Shown here: positions 45,545 through 54,018 of the stretch, one piece after another
Numbering within the stretch: position 1 is the stretch's first letter
How the letters are laid out: each line of letters opens with the position of its first letter
DNA from: Microbacterium salsuginis
GTDB lineage: Bacteria > Actinomycetota > Actinomycetes > Actinomycetales > Microbacteriaceae
Reading direction: 5' to 3'
Length of the DNA: 64,000 nucleotides
Assembly (NCBI RefSeq): GCF_012524205.1
Contig: NZ_JABACI010000001.1
Location: 1,178,001-1,242,000, forward strand
Program-made: the position numbers and the translations under genes
The notes under the pieces: model-generated
What the model was told of the DNA's origin: nothing
Databases searched by the model: none
What the model saw: the letters and a program-made list of their open reading frames with translations, nothing else

Positions 45545-46522
45545 GTGTCACTGACCCGCTACACCCGCCCCGTCGACGGTCAGGTGCGCCTGCTCACCAA
45601 GGTCGCGCGCATGTACCACGAACGCGGTGTGAGGCAGGCTGACATCGCGTCCGCGCTCAATATCTCACAGGCGAAGGTCTCGCGTCTGCTCAAACGTGCA
45701 GAGACCCTCGGCATCGTGCGCACGATCGTCACCGTCGCACCCGGCGTCTACGCCGAGCTCGAAGAACAGCTCGAGGAGCGCTACGGCCTCGCGGAGGCCG
45801 TCGTCGTCGACGTCGATCCCGACGCCGACGAGCGCGAGCTGCTGGCGTCGGTCGGGGCGGGCGCGGCGGCGTATCTCGAGGCGACGCTCTCGGGCTCCGA
45901 GCGCATCGGCGTCTCGTCGTGGAGCCAGACGATCCTCGCCATGGTCGATCGCATGCGCCCCTTCACCGTGCGCGCAGCCACCGAAGTCGTGCAGCTGCTG
46001 GGCGGGGTCGGAGCGCCGGAGGCGCAGAGCCACTCCAACCGCATCCTGGGCGAACTCGCGCGCATGCTCGGCGCCGAGCCCGTCTACGTCCAAGCCCCGG
46101 GCGTCGTGGCCGACCCCGCGATCCGCGACAGCCTGCTGCGCGATCCCTCGATGCAGGACGTCGCGCAGCACTGGAACGACCTCACGATGGCGATCATGGG
46201 CATCGGCAGCATCGAGCCGTCGGACGTGCTCGCCACCAGCGGCAACGCGTTCGCCACCGAAGAGCGCGAGGGCCTCCTCGCGCAGGGCGCCGTGGGTGAC
46301 ATCTGCCACCGCATCTTCCGCGCCGACGGCACGCTCGTGCGCGGCGAGCTCGACGACCGCATCATCGCCATCCCCGTCGAGAACCTGATGCGCATCCCCC
46401 GCCGTGTCGGCGTCGCCGGCGGCCAGCGCAAGCTCGAGGCGATCCACGGCGCGCTCGCCGGCGGGTGGGTCACGACGCTCGTGACCGACCTGCGGTCCGC
46501 CGAGGAGCTCGCCGGCCGCTGA
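45545..46522 (+). CDS. SorC/DeoR-type sugar-binding transcriptional regulator
   Basis: The 325-residue SorC-family regulator has an N-terminal helix-turn-helix (VRQADIASALNISQAKVSRL, about 32-51) and a large effector domain (about 65-320) with IGVSSWSQT and LLGGVG. The GTG start follows CGGAG. The effector is usually a phosphorylated sugar. It sits next to the ABC/racemase operon and 4 kb from the GH127-RuBisCO-like operon, so it is the best candidate to read an intermediate such as a tetrose or apionate phosphate (inference). A strong hairpin follows its stop. Confidence 0.85.
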   Translation: MSLTRYTRPVDGQVRLLTKVARMYHERGVRQADIASALNISQAKVSRLLKRAETLGIVRTIVTVAPGVYAELEEQLEERYGLAEAVVVDVDPDADERELLASVGAGAAAYLEATLSGSERIGVSSWSQTILAMVDRMRPFTVRAATEVVQLLGGVGAPEAQSHSNRILGELARMLGAEPVYVQAPGVVADPAIRDSLLRDPSMQDVAQHWNDLTMAIMGIGSIEPSDVLATSGNAFATEEREGLLAQGAVGDICHRIFRADGTLVRGELDDRIIAIPVENLMRIPRRVGVAGGQRKLEAIHGALAGGWVTTLVTDLRSAEELAGR

Positions 46523-46559
46523 CCGACGCGTGTCGTCTCGGGCGCCAGAGCGCCCTTCG

Positions 46560-46591
46560 CTCAACGACCGAGACCCCACTCGGTCGTTGAG
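46560..46591. terminator. Bidirectional hairpin terminator
   Basis: CTCAACGACCGAG (46560-46572) pairs perfectly with CTCGGTCGTTGAG (46579-46591) around a six-base loop. It lies between the convergent SorC and racemase genes and could end transcription from both sides. No T-run is present. Confidence 0.65.
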
Positions 46592-46671
46592 CGAGCGAGG
46601 AACGAGCGAGACGAAACGCCCCGAACGTTCCGGCGACCTCGAGGCGTTTCGTCTCGGTTCGCTCGCTCAAC
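46586..46671. repeat. Long imperfect inverted repeat (microbacterial palindrome type)
   Basis: The left arm 46586-46620 (ending GAGACGAAACGCC) and right arm 46643-46671 (starting GGCGTTTCGTCTC) are complementary apart from a six-base bulge, and share bases with the terminator hairpin. The right arm overlaps the racemase stop codon. Such GTTGAGCGAGCG / GTTTCGTCTC palindromes recur in Microbacteriaceae intergenic regions (general knowledge). The role may be RNA stability or a mobile palindrome. Confidence 0.65.
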
Positions 46672-47335
46672 GAGCGAGTGTCGCGACGGCCTCGCTCAGG
46701 CGACGGATGCCCGGCTCGAGGCTCGTCAGGACGGGCACGTCGACCGACGCGGCCTCGGCCGCACTCGCCATCGAGGCCTGCGCGAGAACCACGACATCGG
46801 CATCCTTCGCGACGCGCTCGATCGCGGCCGCGACGAGCCGGTCGTGCGTCGGGCGGTCGCCTGCGGAGACGGCCTCGAACGCTCCCTCGATCACCTCGCT
46901 CACGAACTCAGGCGAACGTCCAGCGAGCTCGGCGCGTTCGCGCAGCAGGCCGAGGGTCGGTGTGAGGGTCGTCGGCAGGGTTGCCAGCACCGCCACCCGG
47001 TCGCCGGTGCGGACCGCAGCATCCGCCATCGCCTCATCGATGCGCAGCACGGGGATGCCGACGGACTCGGCCGTGGGCGCGGCCAGGTGCGAGATCGACG
47101 AGCACGTGAGCATGACGACATCCGCCCCCGCGCTCTTCGCGGCCTTCACAAGATCGGTGAGCCGTTCAGGGACGGATGCTGCGCGGCGCGGGTCGCCCAG
47201 ATCGGCCACGATCTTGTCGTCGAGGTAGTTCACGGTGGTCGCGCCCGCCAGGTGCTCGCGCGCGAGTTCGGCGACGGGCGGGATCACGACGGCGCCGGTG
47301 TGGACGAAGGCGATACGGGGTGCGTCGGCGGACAT
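46667..47335 (-). CDS. Asp/Glu racemase-superfamily protein
   Basis: The 222-residue product belongs to the Asp/Glu racemase, hydantoin racemase and maleate isomerase superfamily. The first catalytic Cys is present (MLTCSSIS, about 76-83). The second, usually in a Q-C-S-M context near the C-terminus, is Ala here (LAQASMA). One-Cys members include decarboxylases and isomerases rather than racemases. It follows the ABC permease genes on the same strand after 21 bases and is probably the operon's last gene, acting on an imported acid. Confidence 0.75.
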   Translation of the reverse strand: MSADAPRIAFVHTGAVVIPPVAELAREHLAGATTVNYLDDKIVADLGDPRRAASVPERLTDLVKAAKSAGADVVMLTCSSISHLAAPTAESVGIPVLRIDEAMADAAVRTGDRVAVLATLPTTLTPTLGLLRERAELAGRSPEFVSEVIEGAFEAVSAGDRPTHDRLVAAAIERVAKDADVVVLAQASMASAAEAASVDVPVLTSLEPGIRRLSEAVATLAR

Positions 47336-47356
47336 GCCACCAGCCTTTCAGCTCTC

Positions 47357-48274
47357 TCAGCCCTTGAGGGCGCCGCCGGCCATGCCGGCCATGATCTTCT
47401 TGTTCAGGACGAGGAAGACGATCAGCAGCACCACGATGTTGATGCTCACCGCCGCGAACAGCGGTCCGTACTGCGTCGAGCCGTACTCATCGCTGAGGCT
47501 CAGCAGCCCCACCTGGATGGTCGCGAGCTCGGGACGAGTGGTGAACGTCAGCGCGATGAGCAGGTCGTTCCACACACTGAAGAACTGCACGAGGCCGACG
47601 GTGAGGATGGCGTTCTTCATCATCGGCACGCCGATCACGAAGAAGGAGCGCAGCGGTCCCGAGCCGTCGACCGTCGCCGCCTCGAAGATCTCTCTCGGCA
47701 CCGATCGGAAGTACGTCGCCATGAGGAACGTCGTCAGCGGAAGGCCCATCACGGTGTACGTGATGATCAGCGGCAGCAGCGAGTCGGTGATGCCCATGCG
47801 GAAGTACACGATGAACAGCGGCACCAGGATCATCTGCCCCGGCACCATGATGCCCGCGAGGATGTAGAGGAGGGTGCCGTTGCGGCCCTTCCAGATCATG
47901 ACCTCGAGCGCGTACCCTGCGGCGACGCCGATGAAGACGATCAGCAGCACCGACGGGATCGTCACGATGATGCTGTTGAGGTAGTTCTGGCCGACGTTGC
48001 CGTTGGTCAGCGCCGAGATGTAGTTGTCGAACTGCCATGTCTCGGGCAGCGACAGCGCCGGGTTCGACAGGAACTCGGCCTGCGTCTTGAACGAGCCGAG
48101 CACCATCCACACCTGCGGGTACAGCACGACCACCATGAGCACCGCGACCAGGAGCCAGACCGGGATCCGCCGCACCAGCCGCAGCGCCTTGCGGTGTCCC
48201 GGGCTGCGTGCGGGCTTGCGCCGGGTCGGCACGGCGACCGTGGCCGGGGCATCTGTCGTCATCGTCGTCGTCAT
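47357..48274 (-). CDS. Sugar ABC transporter permease (MalG-type)
   Basis: The 305-residue permease has six helices and EAA loop IFEAATVDGSGPLRSFFVIG (about 195-215). It starts one base after the MalF-type stop. A basic, Pro-rich 30-residue N-terminal tail precedes helix one. It forms the channel with the next gene's product; no ATPase gene is present. Confidence 0.9.
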   Translation of the reverse strand: MTTTMTTDAPATVAVPTRRKPARSPGHRKALRLVRRIPVWLLVAVLMVVVLYPQVWMVLGSFKTQAEFLSNPALSLPETWQFDNYISALTNGNVGQNYLNSIIVTIPSVLLIVFIGVAAGYALEVMIWKGRNGTLLYILAGIMVPGQMILVPLFIVYFRMGITDSLLPLIITYTVMGLPLTTFLMATYFRSVPREIFEAATVDGSGPLRSFFVIGVPMMKNAILTVGLVQFFSVWNDLLIALTFTTRPELATIQVGLLSLSDEYGSTQYGPLFAAVSINIVVLLIVFLVLNKKIMAGMAGGALKG

Positions 48275-48275
48275 G

Positions 48276-49157
48276 TCAGACCTCCGCCTTCCGTCGCGAG
48301 GATCGGAAGATCGCCAGCGTGAACACCAGGCACAGCAGCGTCAGCACGAGTGCGATGGTCGAGCCGTAGCCGTACTCGGCGTATTCGAACGCCGTGCGGT
48401 ACATGTACAGGGTGAGCGGCGCCGTGGAGGTACCCGGTCCGCCGCCGTTCAGGGCGAGCAGGCTGTCGAACACCTTGAGAGTGGCATTGAGGCTGAAGAT
48501 GATCGACGACAGCAGGATCGGCAGCGACAGCGGCAGCACGATGTGCCGCACCAGCTTCAGTCCGTTCGCGCCGTCGAGGCGGGCCGACTCGATGATCTCT
48601 TCGGGGATGTCGAGCAGCCCCGCGTACAGCAGGATCGCGTAGAACCCCATCGACCCCCACAGGGTCATGACGATCGCAGTCGACATGGTGCCGACCGTCG
48701 AGGCGAGCACCTCGACGCTCTCGCCGCCGAAGAAGTTGATGATGTCGTTGACGGGACCCTGGTTGTCGCCCACCGCGACGAAGCTCTTGAACAGCAATGC
48801 GACGGCGACGGTCGGCAGGATCGCCGGGAAGAACACGATCGTGCGGATGAACGACGATCCCTTGCGCAGGACGAAGACGTAGAGCAGCGCCAGCCCGTAT
48901 CCCAGGGCGACCTGGCCGATCGTCGCGACGATCGCGAAGAAGACGCTGACCCACATCGACTGCAGCGCCGCCCCGTCGGTGAAGAACGTGGCGAAGTTCT
49001 CGAGCCCGACCCAGTCGAAACCACGGAGGGTGTTGCCCTCGAAGAACGACAGGCCGAACGACCAGAGGACCGGAACGACCTTGAGGAGCGTGTAGAGCAG
49101 GAGGGCGGGTGCCAGCAGGATGATGATCGTCTTGCGATCGCCGAAGATCGAGTTCAT
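48276..49157 (-). CDS. Sugar ABC transporter permease (MalF-type)
   Basis: The 293-residue permease has six helices and EAA loop EEIIESARLDGANGLKLVRH (about 185-205). No strong ribosome site precedes ATG 49157; translation may depend on the upstream gene. A stable hairpin separates it from the binding-protein gene. Confidence 0.9.
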   Translation of the reverse strand: MNSIFGDRKTIIILLAPALLLYTLLKVVPVLWSFGLSFFEGNTLRGFDWVGLENFATFFTDGAALQSMWVSVFFAIVATIGQVALGYGLALLYVFVLRKGSSFIRTIVFFPAILPTVAVALLFKSFVAVGDNQGPVNDIINFFGGESVEVLASTVGTMSTAIVMTLWGSMGFYAILLYAGLLDIPEEIIESARLDGANGLKLVRHIVLPLSLPILLSSIIFSLNATLKVFDSLLALNGGGPGTSTAPLTLYMYRTAFEYAEYGYGSTIALVLTLLCLVFTLAIFRSSRRKAEV

Positions 49158-49181
49158 CAGGCGGGGGCTTTCTTTCGAAGG

Positions 49182-49215
49182 ACCGGCCTCCCGAGCCTAG
49201 GCCCGGGAGGCCGGT
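49182..49215 (-). promoter_or_regulatory. Intercistronic hairpin after the binding-protein gene
   Basis: ACCGGCCTCCCG (49182-49193) and CGGGAGGCCGGT (49204-49215) form a perfect 12-base-pair stem between the binding-protein and first permease genes. Such hairpins protect the upstream mRNA or attenuate read-through, giving excess binding protein over permease. Confidence 0.7.
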
Positions 49216-49229
49216 GGTTCAGATCCGGA

Positions 49230-50570
49230 TCAGCCGTTGGCTTCGATGCTCGCCTGCAGCTCGGCCATGTAGTCCTCGGGGCTCATCTGACCGGTCGTGA
49301 GAAGCGTCACGTTGGTCGAGGCGAGCGAGTTGCTCTTCGGGTCGAAGAGGGCCTCGAACCACAGCGTCGTCTCTTCGATGCCGGCGATGCGCTCCTGGAT
49401 CTCCGCGGTGTTCTCAGAGATGTCGGTGACCTCGCCGTTGACGGCGAAGCCGGAGATGACGCCGGCGTCCTGGAGCGCCTGCTGACCGTAGTTCTCGGCG
49501 ATGCAGCTGATCCAGTCGGTGACCTTCGGGCCGAACTCCTTGGCGTTGACGATCATCGGCGCGCCCGCGTTGGCCGGGTACTGGTCGATCGAGCCCTCGC
49601 CGCCGTCCACCGCGGGGAAGGGCATGAAGCCCACGTTCTCGCCGCCGATCTGGTTGCGCCCCGGGTCGTTGATGGCGCTGAGCAGCCACGTGCCGTCGTA
49701 GGTCATCGCCGCCTCACCGGTGAGGAACATGTTCGACGAGGTGTCGCCGTCGCGCGTCGAGAAGCCCTCGCCGAAATAGCCCGCCTCGGCGTAGTCGGCC
49801 AGCGCCTGCGCGCCGGCGACGTACTCGGGGTCGGTGAGCTTCGCATCGCCGTCGCGGATGGCAGCCATCGCGTCAGGGCCGATGTTGCGGAAGATGTACA
49901 TGCCCATGATGCGAGTCAGAGGCCATCCGTTGGCACCGGCCTCGGTCATCGGCACGACGCCGGCATCCTGCAGCGCGCCGGACGCCTCGACGAGGTCGTC
50001 CCAGGTCTGCGGCTCTTCGATGCCGTTGTCGGCGAAGATCTGCTTGTTGTAGAAGATGCCCTCGATGTTGTACTGGTACGGCATCGAGACGAAGCCGCCG
50101 TAGACCTGCTCGACGGTGGATGCCGCGGCCGGAAGAACGTTGTCCCACGCGTCGGCGCCCTCGAGAGCGGTCTTCAGGTCACCCACCAGCCCGGCAGCGC
50201 CCAGGTCGCCGTCGGGACGGATCAGCGCAGTGCCGGCGATGGTGTGGGTCGGGAGCGCATCCTGGCTGGCCAGCAGCGTGACCTTCTGGACGGTGTCTGC
50301 CTGTGCGACCTTCTGGTGCTCGAGCGGGAGCGCCTCGTTCTCGGCCTTGCAGGCCCCCGCGGCGAGCGCGTCGAGCTGCTCTTCGAGAACCGGGTTCTCG
50401 TTGGCGGTCATGACGGTGAAGGCTTCGGGATCGGAGCCGCCGGAGCCACCCTCGCCTCCAGAGCCGGTGCCGCCGGAGCCGCCGGCGCACGCCGCAAGGG
50501 GCATGACGGCGGCCAGAGCGATGCCGACTGCGGCGAGGGTGCGGCGGCGGTTGCTGCTGCGGGTGTTCAT
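49230..50570 (-). CDS. Sugar ABC transporter solute-binding lipoprotein
   Basis: The 446-residue family 1 solute-binding protein has an N-terminal Arg-rich segment and lipobox LAACAGG (Cys about 28), then a Gly/Ser linker and a bilobal domain. AAGGAGG lies seven bases before ATG 50570, excluding the longer in-frame start. It is divergent from the GH127-RuBisCO-like operon; a shared dyad at 50642-50658 suggests co-regulation. The ligand is probably an arabinose- or apiose-containing oligosaccharide or a sugar acid (inference). Confidence 0.9.
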   Translation of the reverse strand: MNTRSSNRRRTLAAVGIALAAVMPLAACAGGSGGTGSGGEGGSGGSDPEAFTVMTANENPVLEEQLDALAAGACKAENEALPLEHQKVAQADTVQKVTLLASQDALPTHTIAGTALIRPDGDLGAAGLVGDLKTALEGADAWDNVLPAAASTVEQVYGGFVSMPYQYNIEGIFYNKQIFADNGIEEPQTWDDLVEASGALQDAGVVPMTEAGANGWPLTRIMGMYIFRNIGPDAMAAIRDGDAKLTDPEYVAGAQALADYAEAGYFGEGFSTRDGDTSSNMFLTGEAAMTYDGTWLLSAINDPGRNQIGGENVGFMPFPAVDGGEGSIDQYPANAGAPMIVNAKEFGPKVTDWISCIAENYGQQALQDAGVISGFAVNGEVTDISENTAEIQERIAGIEETTLWFEALFDPKSNSLASTNVTLLTTGQMSPEDYMAELQASIEANG

Positions 50571-50641
50571 AGCGTCCTCCTTGACGACGGCCATGCGGGT
50601 GAAAGGTACGAGCACGACAGTAGGCACCATTGCAGGGTGTG

Positions 50642-50658
50642 TCAACACTCAGTGTTGA
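50642..50658. promoter_or_regulatory. Operator in the ABC/GH127 divergent promoter region
   Basis: TCAACACTCAGTGTTGA is a perfect palindrome with eight-base arms and a one-base centre, between the divergent starts at 50570 and 50726. It is AT-richer than its surroundings, as expected of a promoter. A single repressor could control both operons. The owner is unknown; the SorC regulator at 45545 is the closest candidate. Confidence 0.7.
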
Positions 50659-50725
50659 AATTCTATTCACTTCATGCTCAAATCGTGACTACAGTGACCT
50701 GACGCCACTTGGAAGGAATCCCCTC

Positions 50726-52735
50726 ATGACCGCCACGACAGCGCTGCGGGCCCACGCCCGTCTGCGACCCCTCGGCGCCGACAGCGCGCGGTGGACCAGC
50801 GGCTTCTGGGGCGAGGTGCACGATCGCACCCGGGACGTCACGATTCCCCAGATCTGGTCCTCGCTCAGCGACCCCGCCGTCAGCCCGGGACTGGCCAACT
50901 TCCGCATCGCCGCGGGACTCGAGCAGGGCAGCCACGAGGGACCGCCCTTCATGGACGGCGACTTCTACAAGTGGCTCGAGGCCGCGATCGCGCGACTCGA
51001 GACCGACCCGGACCCCGAACTCGGGGCGCGCATCGAGCAGATCGCCTCGCTCATCGCCTCGGTGCAGCGCGACGACGGCTACCTTCACACCCCGACGATC
51101 ATCTCGGCCCGCAACCAGGCCCTTCGGCAGGCCGAGGAACCGGCGGTGGCGCTCGCCGACCGCTTCCACTTCGAGACGTACAACCTCGGTCACCTCATCA
51201 CCGCCGGCGTCCGCCACTACGAGGTGACCGGCTCGACCACCCTGCTCGACGCGGCGCGCAAGGCGGCATCGTTCCTCGAAGACCTCGCCACGAACAAGCC
51301 CGTCGAGCTCGCTCGCAGCGCGATCTGCCCGTCGCACTACATGGCCGTGATCGAGCTGTACCGCGCGACCGGCGAAGAGCGCTACCTGCGCCTGGCCGAG
51401 GCCTTCGTGCGCGTTCGCGACGACTTCCAGGGCGGCGACGACAACCAGGATCGCCTGCCGGTGCGCGAGCAGACGGTGGTGGCCGGGCACGCCGTGCGCG
51501 CGAACTACCTCTACGCGGGACTTGCCGATCTCGTCGTCGAGAACGGCGACTCCGAGCTGGTCGGGGTGCTGGAGCGGCTGTGGCATGACGTGATCGACAC
51601 GAAGCTCTACATCACGGGCGGCTGCGGCGCCCTCTACGACGGCGCCTCGCCCGACGGCTCGCCGTGGCAGGACCAGATCAGCCGCGTGCATCAGGCCTAC
51701 GGCCGCGCCTACCAGTTGCCGCAGACCACCGCCCACAACGAATCGTGCGCCAACATCGGCATGATCTTCTGGAGCGAGCGGATGCTGTCGCTCACCGGCG
51801 ACGCGAAGTACGCCGACGTCATCGAGCAGATCTCCTTCAACAGCCTGCTCTCGAGCATCAGCCTCGCGGGATCGGAGTACTTCTACACCAACCCGCTCCG
51901 CCAGGTGCGAGACCTGCCCTACCCGCTGCGCCGCCCGGGCGACACGGCGATCCACCCGACGCCCGAACCGCCGCCCTCGGACGAGCGCCTGCGCGAGTCG
52001 TACCTCAGCTGCTTCTGCTGCCCGCCGAACATCGCGCGCACGCTGGCACGGTTCCACGAGCGCGCCGCGTCGCTCGGCGATGACGGGCTGTACCTCCACC
52101 TCTATGGCGGGGGCCGCGTCGATGTCGCCACCGAGGACGGTCGCGCCCTCGCGCTCCGTGAGGACGGCGACTACCCCTGGGCCGAGACGATCACCTGGAC
52201 CGTCGAAGGTGCAGCTGGCGGCATCCCGCTCCACCTCCGCATCCCCGGCTGGTCCTCCGGCGCGACGCTGACCGTGAACGGCGACCCGGTGGAGGTCACC
52301 GCGCCGGGGACCTACACACGGATCGATCGCGAGTGGCGCGAGGGCGATGTCATCCAGCTCACGCTCCCCCTGCCGGTCCGGGTCCTGCGTGCCCACCGCC
52401 TCGCGGAGGAGGCCACCAATCAGGTCGCCGTGCGCCGCGGGCCTGTGGTGTACTGCCTCGAGAGCGCCGATCTTCCCGACGGCGTCGTGCTCGAGCAGGC
52501 GGCGCTGCGCCGCGGCGCGACCTTCACTCCGATCGAGACCGAGATCGCGGGGCACCGGGTCATCGCGCTCGAGACCGAGATCGCCGTGCTGCCCGGCGCC
52601 GACGACGATGCGCTCTACGATGACCTCGCCGAGACCGAGCTCGGCACGGCGACCGTCCGCCTCGTCCCCTACTACGCATGGGGCAACCGGGGTGCGGGCG
52701 AGATGTCGGTCTGGCTCCCGCTGGTGTGGCGATGA
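50726..52735 (+). CDS. GH127-type beta-L-arabinofuranosidase (DUF1680)
   Basis: The 669-residue enzyme has the (alpha/alpha)6 barrel and the zinc/cysteine centre of GH127: NESCAN (Glu-x-Cys) and SCFCCPPN (adjacent Cys pair, one being the nucleophile, about 434). A C-terminal beta-sandwich follows. TTGGAAGGAA precedes the ATG at 50726. GH127/GH146 enzymes release beta-L-arabinofuranose from plant glycans and hydroxyproline-rich glycoproteins; related families act on other furanosides. Its stop overlaps the start of the RuBisCO-like gene. The pairing with 3-oxo-isoapionate enzymes raises the possibility of an apiofuranoside substrate. Confidence 0.85.
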   Translation: MTATTALRAHARLRPLGADSARWTSGFWGEVHDRTRDVTIPQIWSSLSDPAVSPGLANFRIAAGLEQGSHEGPPFMDGDFYKWLEAAIARLETDPDPELGARIEQIASLIASVQRDDGYLHTPTIISARNQALRQAEEPAVALADRFHFETYNLGHLITAGVRHYEVTGSTTLLDAARKAASFLEDLATNKPVELARSAICPSHYMAVIELYRATGEERYLRLAEAFVRVRDDFQGGDDNQDRLPVREQTVVAGHAVRANYLYAGLADLVVENGDSELVGVLERLWHDVIDTKLYITGGCGALYDGASPDGSPWQDQISRVHQAYGRAYQLPQTTAHNESCANIGMIFWSERMLSLTGDAKYADVIEQISFNSLLSSISLAGSEYFYTNPLRQVRDLPYPLRRPGDTAIHPTPEPPPSDERLRESYLSCFCCPPNIARTLARFHERAASLGDDGLYLHLYGGGRVDVATEDGRALALREDGDYPWAETITWTVEGAAGGIPLHLRIPGWSSGATLTVNGDPVEVTAPGTYTRIDREWREGDVIQLTLPLPVRVLRAHRLAEEATNQVAVRRGPVVYCLESADLPDGVVLEQAALRRGATFTPIETEIAGHRVIALETEIAVLPGADDDALYDDLAETELGTATVRLVPYYAWGNRGAGEMSVWLPLVWR

Positions 52736-54018
52736 GCGGGGCCGGACCGAACGGTCAGCGGCTGACGGGCCAGCACGTCTTCGCGACCTACGTCATCGAG
52801 ACCTCGCTGCCGCTGCGGCATGCCGCCGAGGTACTCGCCGGCGAGCAGTCCACCGGCACGTTCGTTCGCGTCGAGCGCGAGTCCGACGACCTGCGGGCCC
52901 GTTTCGCCGCCCAGGTGGAGTCCATCGAAGAAGTCCCGCTGACGGGGTCGTCGCCGCTGCCCGGAGCCGTGGGCGACCCGTCGCAGCGCCGCCGTGCCGT
53001 GGTCCGCTTGCGGTTCCCGCTCGACAACTTCGGGCCGTCGCTGCCCAATCTGCTGGCCGCCGTCGCCGGCAACCTCTTCGAGATCAAAGAGCTCTCGGCG
53101 ATCAAGCTCGTCGACATCGATCTGCCCCCGGCATTCGCGGAGCGCTACGCCGGGCCGGCCTTCGGTGTCGACGGGACCCGCCGCCTGCTGGGCCGGCCCG
53201 ACGGCGCCATGATCGGCACGATCGTCAAGCCCAGCATCGGCCTCGCCCCCGATGACCTCGCCGAGGTGGTGGGCGAGCTCGCCGAAGCCGGCATCGACTT
53301 CATCAAGGACGACGAGCTGCAGGGCAACGGCCCGAGCGCTCCCCTGGCCGAGCGCGTGAGAGCGGTGATGCCGGTGCTCGAGCGCTATGCCGACCGCACC
53401 GGGCGCAAGCCGATGTACGCCTTCAACATCACGGACGACATCGGCCGCCTCGAGGCCAATCACGATCTCGTCGTCGAGGCGGGTGGCACGTGCGTCATGG
53501 CATGCATCAACCTGGTCGGGATCTCGGGGCTCGAGTTCCTTCGCAGCCACGCGGCCGTGCCGATCCACGGGCATCGCGCGATGTTCGGCGCGTTCGGTCG
53601 GTCGGACCAGGTCGGGATAGGGTTCCGTGCGTGGCAGAAGCTGGCCCGTCTCGCGGGCGCCGACCACCTGCACACCAACGGCATCAGCAACAAGTTCTAC
53701 GAGACGGACGACCAGGTGCTCGACTCCATCGCCGCGGTCCGCGAGCCCCTGCTGGGGCTCACACCGACGGTGCCCGTGCTGTCGTCCGGTCAGTGGGGCG
53801 GCCTCGCGCACGCGACGTACTCCGCGGTGGGGACGACCGACCTGCTCGTGCTCGCCGGTGGCGGCATCCACGGTCATCCCGACGGCGCGGCAGCCGGGGT
53901 CGCGAGCATGCGCGATGCGTGGGCCTCGGCGGCCCAGGGCGAGAGTGTCGACGTCGCCGTGGAGCGCTCGGCGGCTCTGCGCCGCGCAACCGAGCTGTTC
54001 GGACCCGTCCGTGTCTGA
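52732..54018 (+). CDS. oiaX: RuBisCO-like protein, probable 3-oxo-isoapionate-4-phosphate decarboxylase
   Basis: This 428-residue RuBisCO large-chain homologue keeps the carbamylated-Lys/metal site GIDFIKDDELQGNG (about 183-196), the first substrate Lys in GTIVKPSIGL (the second, seen in true RuBisCO as PKLG, is Ser), the His in HRAMFGAF, a loop-6-like HTNGISNK with Lys, and phosphate-binding GHPDGAAAG. Together with a DUF1537 kinase this is the OiaX/OiaK pair of D-apionate catabolism. OiaK makes 3-oxo-isoapionate 4-phosphate and OiaX decarboxylates it to L-erythrulose 1-phosphate. It overlaps GH127 and the kinase gene. The transcarboxylase-hydrolase variant (OiaT) is a possible alternative. 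Confidence 0.82.
   Translation: MSGAGPNGQRLTGQHVFATYVIETSLPLRHAAEVLAGEQSTGTFVRVERESDDLRARFAAQVESIEEVPLTGSSPLPGAVGDPSQRRRAVVRLRFPLDNFGPSLPNLLAAVAGNLFEIKELSAIKLVDIDLPPAFAERYAGPAFGVDGTRRLLGRPDGAMIGTIVKPSIGLAPDDLAEVVGELAEAGIDFIKDDELQGNGPSAPLAERVRAVMPVLERYADRTGRKPMYAFNITDDIGRLEANHDLVVEAGGTCVMACINLVGISGLEFLRSHAAVPIHGHRAMFGAFGRSDQVGIGFRAWQKLARLAGADHLHTNGISNKFYETDDQVLDSIAAVREPLLGLTPTVPVLSSGQWGGLAHATYSAVGTTDLLVLAGGGIHGHPDGAAAGVASMRDAWASAAQGESVDVAVERSAALRRATELFGPVRV

Noticed and set aside
48024..50702. Open frame of about 890 codons on the plus strand
   Set aside because: Antisense to the ABC transporter operon; Arg/Asp/His-rich composition and no motif, whereas the minus strand encodes clear permeases and a lipoprotein.
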